Source of the DNA: Clostridia bacterium
Lineage (GTDB): Bacteria; Bacillota_A; Clostridia; Christensenellales; Borkfalkiaceae
Assembly: GCA_017621955.1 (NCBI GenBank)
Contig: JAGASB010000217.1
Location: 1 to 10,096, forward strand
Length of the DNA: 10,096 nt
Direction of reading: 5' to 3'
Positions 1 to 7,386 of the stretch are shown one piece after another. Positions within the stretch are counted from its first letter, which is position 1; each line of letters begins with the position of its first letter. Below the pieces are notes generated by a model, which worked only from the letters and a program-made list of their open reading frames with translations, was not told the origin of the DNA and searched no databases. The translations under genes were made by a program, and so were the position numbers.

Positions 1-12
1 CAAAAAAATTAT

Positions 13-20
13 AAGGAGGA
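13..20 (+). promoter_or_regulatory. Ribosome binding site that points to an ATA start
   Basis: AAGGAGGA is a near-perfect anti-Shine-Dalgarno match. It sits 7 nt before ATA at 28 but 28 nt before the first in-frame ATG at 49, so it supports initiation at ATA, or at an ATG that has mutated to ATA. Confidence 0.7.
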
Positions 21-27
21 AACCAAA

Positions 28-1203
28 ATATCGTATTTAGTATGCCATATGGAGAAGTATCACAAAACGGATATTTGCCCCATAGAAAATGAAAACGAGC
101 GTGACGAAAACTACGTCGGCTCTAACACTTGTATAGACAGTTCAAGAACGAAAGACAATTACCGCCTTTTGTTTAGAAGCAGTTCTTATACGGATTTTAT
201 TAACGCAAGAATAAGCGAATTAAACTTGCCTCAAGCACCGAGAAAAGATGCTGTGTTAATGGCTTCATTCGTGGTCGGCTCGGATAGAGAATTTTTCAAA
301 GGTTTAGATGAAGAAGAACAAAACCAATTTTTTCGGGATTGCACTAATTTTTTTATAGAGCGCTACGGAAGAAAGAACATAATTTCTGCCGTTGTCCACA
401 ACGACGAAACTACTCCACATATGCACCTAAATCTTATCCCTATCAAAGACGGACGGCTCTGCGCTAAAGACTTACTTAACCGTAACGAGTTGTCTAAACT
501 ACAAACGGAGTTTCACGAGAAAGTCGGAAAGCGTTGGGGTTTACAACGTGGTAAAGAAGGAAGCACAGCTTCTCATCTCTCCACTGCCGAGTTTAAGGCT
601 AAATGTATCGTGGATGAAGCGTGGGATAAATCAACTGAAATTCTTTCAAGTGCAGGAAAACGTGTGCAAGCGGAATTAGCAACGATGGAAAAAGCCGTTC
701 AAAAAGCGGACGAGCATTTTACTGAAACAATGAAAGAAATCTCAACGGCGAAAGCCGAGCGAGATAAAATTGTTAAAGAACGTAATGCCGAAGCCGATTA
801 CACCCAAGCGTTAGAAGATGCCAAGCAAGGTAAGTTTGCTTTTAGCAAAAACGGGCTACGTAATCAAATCGTCGTATTGACCGCCGAAGTTCAACGTTTA
901 GAAAAAGAAGTTAAACGTCAACAGGCGGACAACGGCTTGTTGTTCAAAGAACACCAAGAACTTTCAAAAGATAAAGATAAGTTCACAAAAATGAGTCGTG
1001 CCTATACTCTTTTTCGAGAGCGAGAACCTGAAGCGTTTGCACGTGCTTTTTATCGTGCGCCGTCTATCGTTGGAGCGTTTATTCCTAAAGATGAGCCTAT
1101 CGCCAACTTGGGAAAAAGTCGTTTACAACAAATAGAAGAAGAAATCGAGCGTGAAAAAGCGCCGAAACCAACGAACAAAAAATTTAATAGCAAAGGAGAT
1201 TAA
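28..1203 (+). CDS. mobV: MobV/Pre-family mobilization relaxase, probable ATA start
   Basis: This family nicks a plasmid or element at oriT and stays attached to the DNA strand, allowing transfer by a co-resident conjugation machine. The signature HNDETTPHMH, residues 124-133 counting from the ATA, supplies the metal-binding histidines, and SRTKDNY (39-45) matches the conserved N-terminal DNA-contact motif. Residues from about 200 to 330 are charged and heptad-like, as in the coiled-coil C-terminal half of MobV proteins. The start is placed at ATA 28 because AAGGAGGA lies 7 nt upstream and because translation from there gives the family's opening SYLVCHM; no ATG, GTG or TTG is available in frame upstream of ATG 49, which lacks a ribosome site. 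The residue aligning with the nucleophile His22 of MobM is Glu. The gene is first in a likely operon with the small downstream gene. Family assignment is firm; activity is uncertain. Confidence 0.92.
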   Translation: MSYLVCHMEKYHKTDICPIENENERDENYVGSNTCIDSSRTKDNYRLLFRSSSYTDFINARISELNLPQAPRKDAVLMASFVVGSDREFFKGLDEEEQNQFFRDCTNFFIERYGRKNIISAVVHNDETTPHMHLNLIPIKDGRLCAKDLLNRNELSKLQTEFHEKVGKRWGLQRGKEGSTASHLSTAEFKAKCIVDEAWDKSTEILSSAGKRVQAELATMEKAVQKADEHFTETMKEISTAKAERDKIVKERNAEADYTQALEDAKQGKFAFSKNGLRNQIVVLTAEVQRLEKEVKRQQADNGLLFKEHQELSKDKDKFTKMSRAYTLFREREPEAFARAFYRAPSIVGAFIPKDEPIANLGKSRLQQIEEEIEREKAPKPTNKKFNSKGD

Positions 1204-1227
1204 TAAGGAGGAAAAAATTATAGGTTA

Positions 1228-1413
1228 ATGTCAAGAAAGCGTAAAAACAACACGGGAATACCTGACTTTGAAATCGATTCGCTTGCAAGGGCGTTGTTGC
1301 CTGCAATACAAAAGTTGTTTGAAAGCGAAGAAGGCAAGCGCGAATTTGAAGAATGGCGAGCCGAAAGGCAAAAATCACAACTGAATAAAAAACAAAATAA
1401 AGAATCTCGTTGA
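1228..1413 (+). CDS. Small charged protein, unknown function, downstream of relaxase
   Basis: This encodes 61 residues rich in Lys, Arg and Glu. It has a basic N-terminus (SRKRKNN), a predicted helical centre (SLARALLPAIQKLFESEEGK), and a Lys/Gln/Asn-rich tail. There is no signal peptide or membrane segment. I do not recognise a family. It starts 24 nt after the relaxase stop and was probably co-transcribed with it, so an accessory role in mobilization is a reasonable inference but nothing more. The AAGGAGGA site at 1205-1212 is 15 nt from the ATG, longer than the usual 5-10 nt, and no alternative in-frame start lies closer. The ATG overlaps a TAA in another frame (TAATG), so re-initiation is possible. 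Confidence 0.72.
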   Translation: MSRKRKNNTGIPDFEIDSLARALLPAIQKLFESEEGKREFEEWRAERQKSQLNKKQNKESR

Positions 1414-1578
1414 ATACATAGAGATAACCGCCGATTAAGAAAAGGAAAATAGTAAAATGTATATAGGAACGGCGGACGGGTTTTGACCGTTTTCGTATCC
1501 CGAAATAAAAAAACGGTTAAAAATAATTAAGCCGTTCCCCATAACGGGAACGGCAAAAGATAAACGGAGGTAAATTTA
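1414..1578 (+). promoter_or_regulatory. Structured non-coding leader upstream of the integrase
   Basis: These 165 bases have no convincing gene. They contain several complementary blocks. GCCGTTCC at 1531-1538 can pair either with GGAACGGC at 1466-1473 or with GGAACGGC at 1547-1554, so the two pairings exclude each other. ACCGTTTT at 1486-1493 can pair with AAAACGGT at 1510-1517, and CGGG 1477-1480 with CCCG 1499-1502. Such an arrangement is what an attenuator or a recombination or oriT-like site could look like; the sequence does not decide between them. Confidence 0.45.
1531..1554. terminator. Perfect 9-bp hairpin before the integrase, possible minus-strand terminator
   Basis: GCCGTTCCC pairs with GGGAACGGC around a 6-nt loop (CATAAC). 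On the + strand it is followed by AAAAGA, so it is not a classical terminator in that direction. Read on the minus strand it is followed by TTAATTATTTTT, which could serve as a weak U-tract. It ends 10 nt before the integrase ribosome site. Confidence 0.4.
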
Positions 1579-2490
1579 TTGAAATATAAAAATTGGTTAA
1601 ACGAGTGGCTTGCTTTGTACGTCAAGCCCACTACGAAAATAAGAACGTACAAAAAATATCAAAGGCAAATAGAACTACATATACTCCCCGCGCTTGGCGA
1701 GTTTGAACTACAAGACTTAACGGCAACCGTTTTACAACGTTTTACTGTGCAGTTATCCGACAAAAGTTTATCCGCAAATACCGTAAACGGCATCATATCC
1801 GTGCTTAAATCTTCTTTACGTCGTGCAGTTTTGCTTGGCGTAACGGATAAAGAGTTTACTATGGCTATCGTGCGCCCTAAACAAAGGGAAAAACAAGTAG
1901 ATTGCTTTTCTAAAGAAGAACAACGCAAAATTGAGCAATATATCTTTGAAAAGAAGAAAAACAAATTATTTGGTGTAGTGCTTTGTCTTTACACGGGGTT
2001 GCGTATTGGCGAACTTCTATCCCTTACGTGGGATGACGTGGACTTACAAAAAGGAATCATAACCATTTCTAAATCTTGCCACGACAGTTGGGAAAACGGC
2101 GAATACGTTAAGGTCATAGACACGCCGAAAACGGATTGTTCCGAGCGTGTTATTCCTATTCCAAAGCAACTGCTTATACGGTTAAAAGAACATAAGAAAT
2201 CGACGAGCGGAAACTACGTTATTTGTGGTGAACGCATACACGGCGGGCAGATTCGTTCCTATCAAAAGAGTTTTGAACTGCTTTTGAAAAGACTCAAACT
2301 ACCGCATAAAGGCTTTCACGCTCTTCGCCATACGTTTGCAACGCGAGCTTTAGAGTGCGGTATGGATATTAAAACTCTATCCGAAATTTTAGGGCATAAA
2401 AACCCTATGGTTACGTTAAACCGATACGCCCATTCTATGCTTGAGCATAAGACAGAAATGATGAATAGACTTGGGAAACTCCTATTATAA
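1579..2490 (+). CDS. int: Tyrosine recombinase / phage-type integrase
   Basis: This is a site-specific recombinase that would integrate or excise the element through a covalent tyrosine-DNA intermediate. It has 303 residues. The N-terminal half (about 1-100) fits a SAM-like DNA-binding domain beginning NWLNEWLALY. The catalytic domain shows the full set: Arg142 in TGLRIGEL, Lys184 in TPKT, His247 and Arg250 in HALRH, His273 in LGHKNP, and the nucleophile Tyr283 in NRYAH. Nothing suggests inactivation. The start is TTG at 1579, 8 nt after CGGAGG. At about 300 residues it lacks the longer arm-binding N-terminal domain of Tn916-type integrases, or has a short form of it. It lies after the relaxase pair and is closed by a strong hairpin at 2508-2538. 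No recognisable excisionase gene is adjacent. Confidence 0.95.
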   Translation: MKYKNWLNEWLALYVKPTTKIRTYKKYQRQIELHILPALGEFELQDLTATVLQRFTVQLSDKSLSANTVNGIISVLKSSLRRAVLLGVTDKEFTMAIVRPKQREKQVDCFSKEEQRKIEQYIFEKKKNKLFGVVLCLYTGLRIGELLSLTWDDVDLQKGIITISKSCHDSWENGEYVKVIDTPKTDCSERVIPIPKQLLIRLKEHKKSTSGNYVICGERIHGGQIRSYQKSFELLLKRLKLPHKGFHALRHTFATRALECGMDIKTLSEILGHKNPMVTLNRYAHSMLEHKTEMMNRLGKLLL

Positions 2491-2507
2491 ACGCACTAAA
2501 AACACAA

Positions 2508-2538
2508 GAAAACGGCGAGATACTCTCTCGCCGTTTTC
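2508..2538. terminator. Intrinsic terminator after the integrase
   Basis: GAAAACGGCGAGA and TCTCGCCGTTTTC form a perfect 13-bp stem with a TACTC loop, starting 18 nt after the integrase stop. A-rich and T-rich stem ends could let it act in both directions. Confidence 0.85.
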
Positions 2539-2563
2539 TACATAGAATATTCTAATCTATGTA
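2539..2563. repeat. Palindromic site, inverted copy A
   Basis: TACATAGA (2539-2546) and TCTATGTA (2556-2563) form 8-bp inverted arms around a 9-nt centre. Read on the minus strand, 2545-2561 gives GATTAGAATATTCTATG... with 16 of 17 bases matching the site at 2681-2697. It could bind a dimeric regulator or a recombinase. Confidence 0.55.
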
Positions 2564-2612
2564 ATTATTTTAAATCTTCTTAACGAAAAAGTCAACTATA
2601 TTTATATTTAGA

Positions 2613-2635
2613 AGCAAAAATTGAGAGCAAAAATT
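2613..2635 (+). repeat. 10-bp direct repeat in the spacer
   Basis: AGCAAAAATT occurs at 2613-2622 and again at 2626-2635, separated by 3 nt, giving a period of 13 nt. Closely spaced direct repeats can be arm sites of a tyrosine integrase or regulator sites; chance in AT-rich DNA is also possible. Confidence 0.4.
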
Positions 2636-2649
2636 ACTTTCGATAAAAA
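2621..2649 (+). promoter_or_regulatory. Candidate promoter of the lipoprotein operon
   Basis: TTGAGA at 2621-2626 (5 of 6 to the -35 consensus) is followed after 17 nt by TAAAAA at 2644-2649 (4 of 6 to the -10 consensus). The region is AT-rich and other weak combinations exist, so the choice is tentative. Confidence 0.35.
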
Positions 2650-2680
2650 TCCTATGAACTTTTTATAAATTTTCTACACG

Positions 2681-2697
2681 GATTAGAATAATCTATG
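2681..2697. repeat. Inverted copy B of the 17-bp motif
   Basis: GATTAGAATAATCTATG matches the reverse complement of the site at 2545-2561 at 16 of 17 positions. It lies 45 nt upstream of the giant lipoprotein start codon, a usual place for an operator. It also contains TAGAAT, a possible -10 element. Confidence 0.55.
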
Positions 2698-2741
2698 CCA
2701 AAAATAAAAAAGAAAAATTCATTTATCATTGGAGGTTTCCT

Positions 2742-5700
2742 ATGAAAAAAAGATTTTTAACTCTTATTCTCACTCTTATGACTATGCTTATAGGCATATT
2801 TGGTTTTTCTGCTTGTGCGGTAAAAGATATTAAGTTTGAGCTTAATTTCGTGGTAGATAATGAGATCTATGCAATAATTGACACGAGTGGCGACGAAGTA
2901 ATAGCTCTTCCTGAAAATCCCACGAAAGAAAATCACTCTTTTGATGGTTGGTTTTGGGATAAAGACGTATGGGAAAGTCCTTTTACTGCAAACTCGTTGC
3001 TCGACGTACCCTTGTCAAGCGATATGTCAGTCTACGCAAAATTTAGCCTGAATACCATTGACGGCGTAACTTTTGAAAATGTAGAAACGACTTATGACGG
3101 CACGGAGAAAACAATAGCTGTTAGCAATCTTCCCGATGGAGCAACTGTAGTTTACGACAAGGCAAATACATATACTAACGCGGGCGAATATACCGTTACG
3201 GCAACCATAATCCAAGAAAACCACGAAGATTTGCAGTTGACGGCAACGCTTAAAATCAATAAGGCTGCTTATGATATGAGTGGCGTGGTTTTTGCGGACA
3301 AAGCCGTGACCTATAACGGCGAAAGTCATTCTATCACGGCAACGAATTTGCCCAACGGGGTGACAGCTCAATACACGGGCAATAACCAAACAAACGCTGG
3401 CGAATATACGATAACGGCAACGTTCACGGGCGATAGCGCAAACTACGAGCCTATCGCGGACAAAACAGCAACGCTTACTATCAATAAAGCAAGCGTATCT
3501 AAACCTGCCCAAAATTCCACTTCGTTTGTATATAACGGTAACGAGCAAACGTATCTCCTTGCAGAAAATAGCCTCTATACGATTAGTGGAAATAAACAAA
3601 CCAATGCAGGTAATCATATCGTAACGGTTTCCTTGAAAGATAAAAACAATTATCAATGGAGCGATGAAACTGCCACCGACCTTTCCTATTTTTTCAATAT
3701 CGTAAAGGCAACTTATGATATGAGCGCGGTTGTGTTTGCGGATAAAACGGTGACCTATAACGGTGAAAGACATTCTATCTTTGCAACAGGTATGCCCAAC
3801 GGCGTTAGCGTTTCTTACGAAAATAACAATAAGATAAATGCTGACCAATATACAGTTAAGGCAATTTTTACGGGCGATAACGCAAATTATAATACAATCG
3901 AGAATAAAACGGCAACGCTCACCATCAATAAGGCTACTTATGATATGAGTGGAATTTCTTTTGTAGGCGATACGGTAACGTATGACGGTAATGTACACTC
4001 GCTCGCCATCACGGGCACTCTTCCTAACGGGTTAAGCGTATCTTATGAGAACAACGATAAAACGAATGCTGATGTTTATACCGTAATTGCAAAGTTTACC
4101 GATACAACGGGCAATTATGAAAGCCCTGCAAACAAAACGGCGACGCTTACAATCAATAAAGCAACCTATGATATGAGTGATGTTGTTTTTGCAGATAAAA
4201 CTGTCACTTATAACGGCAACGTATACGCTATCGAAGCGAAAAACGTCCCTAACGGGATTTCCGTTTCTTATACGGATAATAACAAAACAAATGCCGATAC
4301 CTATACTGTTACGGCAATCTTTACCGATACGACGGGCAATTACGTAAATCCCGAAAATATGACGGCGCAACTCGTTATCAATAAAGCTACGATTACGGGT
4401 ATTACGCTCACGGATAAAACCTTTACGTATGATACAAAAACGCACGCGCTTGCAATTACGGGCAATCTTCCCGCTTGCGTAAACGTAACGTATGCAAACA
4501 ACGATAAAGTAAATGCAAACACGTACACGGTAACCGCTTCTTTTGAAGATACAAGCGGAAATTATATCGTGCCCGAAGATATGACGGCGAAACTCATTAT
4601 TCAAAAAGCAACTGTTTCGGGTATCTCTTTTGAAGATAAAACGTTCACGTATAACGGAGAAAAACGCAACCTTGCCATTAGCGGAACGCTTCCCGAAGAA
4701 GTGACCGTTTCTTACGTCAATAACGGTAAAACAAATGCTAATACCTATAACGTAACGGCAACTTTTGCTTGTGAAACGGAAAACTACGTCGTACCCGAAG
4801 ATATGACGGCGGTTCTTACGATCAAAAAAGCTATGTATGATATGAGCGCGGTTACCTTTGAAAACAAAACGGTGACCTACGACGGCAAAATACACTCTCT
4901 TGCCGTTAGTGATAATCTGCCCGACGGCGTATCCGTAACCTATGAAAATAACGATAAGATAAGCGCAAATCAATATATAGTAAACGCTATCTTTACGGGC
5001 GATTCTATCAACTACTACGCAATCGACGATATGCAAGCAATGCTTACGATCAATAAGGCAACTTATGATATGAGCAAGGCGCAATTCGTTGGCGGTAGAT
5101 TTACCTACGACGGAACGCCGAAGTCTATCTACGTTACGGGCAACCTTCCCGACGGCGTAACCGTAAACTATACGAACAACGGTAAAATCAACGCAAACAC
5201 GTATACGGTAACGGCAACGTTTACGGGCGATACGCAAAACTATAATAAACTTCCCGATTGGACGGCTTCGCTTATCATTGATAAAGCAACTTACGATATG
5301 AGTGGCGTTGTGTTCAAAAATCAAACGTTTACCTATGATACAACGGCGAAGAACGCTTTAGTTACGGGAACGCTCCCTAACGGCGTGGAAGTATCTTACG
5401 TTGGTAATGGCAAAACGGACGTTGGCACTTACACCGTAACGGCGAAATTCAACGGCGATAGCAATAACTATCATTTAATTGAAGATATGACGGCAACCCT
5501 TAAAATCAATCAAGCCGTGCCTTATATTAAAGAAGTGTCTTGCAATCAATCCTTGAACTTGTATTCAGCGGTAGAACTTATTGCCGATACCGAAGTGGCA
5601 GGTACGATTTCGCTTGATAACGGTCAAACGCTTACGCTTGGTTATAAAACGTATTCTTGGACGTTTGTTCCCGAAGATACGCACAACTACACGAACGCAA

Positions 5701-7367
5701 CGGGCATGGTTGGTTTAACCGTTTGCGCTTTGGTTTCTTACTATAACGACGGCGTGTTATTCAATAGTCAGAATATCGTTTTGAATAATTCGGCGTATAT
5801 TCCTACAGGAACTCCATTAAGAGAAGACGGCAATGGCTATACTTATACTTTCTCTCATTGGTCGATAGAAGAAAACGGCGCAGAATACAACTTTACCAAC
5901 GCAATTACGGCGGACTTGAACTTGTACGCCGTATATGATAGCGAAGAAATCGTTTACGCTATCAATTACTACGATACGAAAGGCGTTGAACACACGAATA
6001 TCACAACCTATACCGTTGCTACGCAATATACACTTATAGATATAGAAAAAGAACATTACGTATTTAATGGCTGGGAAGATGAAAATGGCAAGTCGACAAC
6101 ACAAATTGTAAAAGGCACATTCGGCACGCTTAATCTTTATGCAACGTGGACGCCTATTGAATACGCAATTACTTACGATTTAGGTTATCGCGGTGCAGTA
6201 AACGGAAACAATCCGACTACCTACAACGTAGAAGATACGTTCTCTTTTGAAAACGCTACTTACGACGAATATCACACCTTTGTGGGTTGGTATTTAGAAG
6301 AAAATTGCGTGAATCAAAAATCTTCCATTTCGGTTGGCGAATCAGGTGAAATTACATTATATGCCAAATGGAATTTTAGTGGTACGTACATTTCTACCGT
6401 TTCCGAATTGCAAAATATGGCGTATAATATGGCAGGCGTGTATGAACTTAAAAACGATATCGATTTGACTAATGCAAGCTGGACTGCTATTGGCGATAGC
6501 ACGAATCCGTTTACAGGATATTTTAACGGTGCTGATTATTCAATAAATGGCAAAACACCGTTTGGTATTATTAATGGTACGGTTAATAATTTGAAGTCTA
6601 ATGTAAAAATCGGCGATACAAATAATGGAACTATTTCATATTGCAATGCTAAAGGTATAGTTTGTTATAATACAGGAAGTATAACTTATTGCTATTCAGA
6701 TGGGTACGCGTTGTATGAGAAAAAAGAAAGTTCCTCATACTATTATTTTGGAAGTATTGTAGGGTATAATACGGGGACAGTTTCATATTGTTATGCTGAC
6801 GCAGTCTGGAGCGGTTATTTCTCATCCAAATCTTTTAATGGAGGAGGGGGTTCGGCATATGGATATTTTGGTGGACTTGTAGGTTATTCTTCAACCACAG
6901 TACTTAATTCTTATGTTAATTGTGCTTTTACGGCAGAAGCATATGCCAGCGCATATTATGATTCGTATTATGGTTATACATATGGTTCTACATGTTGTGT
7001 ATATGTTGGTGGAATTTGTGGTGTAGGCTCGGCGAATTCTTGCTACACCACAGGTACAATTACTACAAAGGTAAAATATGGTGCTGCACAAAGTCATATA
7101 TACATAAACCTTTATTGTATAACAAACGGTCAAGCGACAAATTGTTTTACTGATTGTGTGCCAACATATAAAGAATCAAAAACATGTACTTCTAATGGGG
7201 GAAAGTGTTACTATTATTCTAATGTTTATTCTTGTACACGGGCAACATATACATCTAAATACAATCTAACCTCTACGGCATTTTTAAGGAATAATCTTGG
7301 CTGGGATGAAAGCATTTGGTATTTACAAGACGGACAATATCCTAAACTTCGTTTTGAATTAGAATAA
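2742..7367 (+). CDS. Giant surface lipoprotein with MBG-like, InlB B-type and GLUG-like repeats
   Basis: This is a 1541-residue exported protein. Residues 1-25 form a lipoprotein signal peptide (basic start, hydrophobic core, FSAC with Cys25). An InlB B-repeat/Flg_new-like unit follows at about 30-101. Eleven MBG-like beta-sandwich repeats of 71-76 residues span 105-925; most begin with YDMS and carry a TYNG or TYDG motif, an N-A-(G/D)-x-Y-T block and an end like TLTINKA. A related Ig-like domain (926-993) precedes three more Flg_new-like units (about 994-1211, with FSHW, FNGW and FVGW). The C-terminus (1214-1541) is GLUG-like, with motifs such as GGLVGY, and is Tyr- and Cys-rich. Such proteins are typically long stalks for adhesion or matrix contact; that role is inferred. 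No LPXTG anchor is seen, so lipidation is the likely attachment. GGAGG lies 6 nt before the ATG. It appears to head an operon with the next two genes. Confidence 0.9.
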   Translation: MKKRFLTLILTLMTMLIGIFGFSACAVKDIKFELNFVVDNEIYAIIDTSGDEVIALPENPTKENHSFDGWFWDKDVWESPFTANSLLDVPLSSDMSVYAKFSLNTIDGVTFENVETTYDGTEKTIAVSNLPDGATVVYDKANTYTNAGEYTVTATIIQENHEDLQLTATLKINKAAYDMSGVVFADKAVTYNGESHSITATNLPNGVTAQYTGNNQTNAGEYTITATFTGDSANYEPIADKTATLTINKASVSKPAQNSTSFVYNGNEQTYLLAENSLYTISGNKQTNAGNHIVTVSLKDKNNYQWSDETATDLSYFFNIVKATYDMSAVVFADKTVTYNGERHSIFATGMPNGVSVSYENNNKINADQYTVKAIFTGDNANYNTIENKTATLTINKATYDMSGISFVGDTVTYDGNVHSLAITGTLPNGLSVSYENNDKTNADVYTVIAKFTDTTGNYESPANKTATLTINKATYDMSDVVFADKTVTYNGNVYAIEAKNVPNGISVSYTDNNKTNADTYTVTAIFTDTTGNYVNPENMTAQLVINKATITGITLTDKTFTYDTKTHALAITGNLPACVNVTYANNDKVNANTYTVTASFEDTSGNYIVPEDMTAKLIIQKATVSGISFEDKTFTYNGEKRNLAISGTLPEEVTVSYVNNGKTNANTYNVTATFACETENYVVPEDMTAVLTIKKAMYDMSAVTFENKTVTYDGKIHSLAVSDNLPDGVSVTYENNDKISANQYIVNAIFTGDSINYYAIDDMQAMLTINKATYDMSKAQFVGGRFTYDGTPKSIYVTGNLPDGVTVNYTNNGKINANTYTVTATFTGDTQNYNKLPDWTASLIIDKATYDMSGVVFKNQTFTYDTTAKNALVTGTLPNGVEVSYVGNGKTDVGTYTVTAKFNGDSNNYHLIEDMTATLKINQAVPYIKEVSCNQSLNLYSAVELIADTEVAGTISLDNGQTLTLGYKTYSWTFVPEDTHNYTNATGMVGLTVCALVSYYNDGVLFNSQNIVLNNSAYIPTGTPLREDGNGYTYTFSHWSIEENGAEYNFTNAITADLNLYAVYDSEEIVYAINYYDTKGVEHTNITTYTVATQYTLIDIEKEHYVFNGWEDENGKSTTQIVKGTFGTLNLYATWTPIEYAITYDLGYRGAVNGNNPTTYNVEDTFSFENATYDEYHTFVGWYLEENCVNQKSSISVGESGEITLYAKWNFSGTYISTVSELQNMAYNMAGVYELKNDIDLTNASWTAIGDSTNPFTGYFNGADYSINGKTPFGIINGTVNNLKSNVKIGDTNNGTISYCNAKGIVCYNTGSITYCYSDGYALYEKKESSSYYYFGSIVGYNTGTVSYCYADAVWSGYFSSKSFNGGGGSAYGYFGGLVGYSSTTVLNSYVNCAFTAEAYASAYYDSYYGYTYGSTCCVYVGGICGVGSANSCYTTGTITTKVKYGAAQSHIYINLYCITNGQATNCFTDCVPTYKESKTCTSNGGKCYYYSNVYSCTRATYTSKYNLTSTAFLRNNLGWDESIWYLQDGQYPKLRFELE
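3054..5516 (+). repeat. Eleven-unit coding tandem repeat, period about 225 bp
   Basis: Units begin at residues 105, 176, about 251, 324, 399, 475, 550, 624, 698, 774 and 850 of the lipoprotein, with steps of 74-76 residues except for a first unit of 71 and a third of about 73. Many unit starts share the DNA word ACTTATGATATGAG with few changes. Some units, such as those at 3267 and 3711, stay close at the DNA level, so copy number could change by recombination. Confidence 0.85.
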
Positions 7368-7386
7368 TAAAAGGAGAATAATATTG

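Noticed and set aside
1..27. oriT of the relaxase
   Set aside because: MobV transfer origins usually lie upstream of mob, but only 27 bases are visible there and no inverted repeat is seen.
1531..1554. Ordinary + strand terminator before the integrase
   Set aside because: The stem is perfect but is followed by AAAAGATAAACGG, not a T-tract, so plus-strand termination is not supported.
4032..5324. A 430-residue open frame on the minus strand, and another at 3027-3998
   Set aside because: Both lie opposite the repeat array. The repeated codons of the lipoprotein keep the antisense frame free of stops. They lack ribosome sites and the products are low-complexity Arg/Ile/Val runs resembling no protein family.
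3054..5516. CRISPR array or satellite DNA
   Set aside because: The period of about 225 bp is in frame and codes for protein domains; there are no short identical repeats with unique spacers.
2742..7367. LPXTG-anchored surface protein
   Set aside because: There is no LPXTG, no C-terminal hydrophobic segment and no basic tail; the protein ends in LRFELE. The N-terminal signal with Cys25 favours a lipid anchor.
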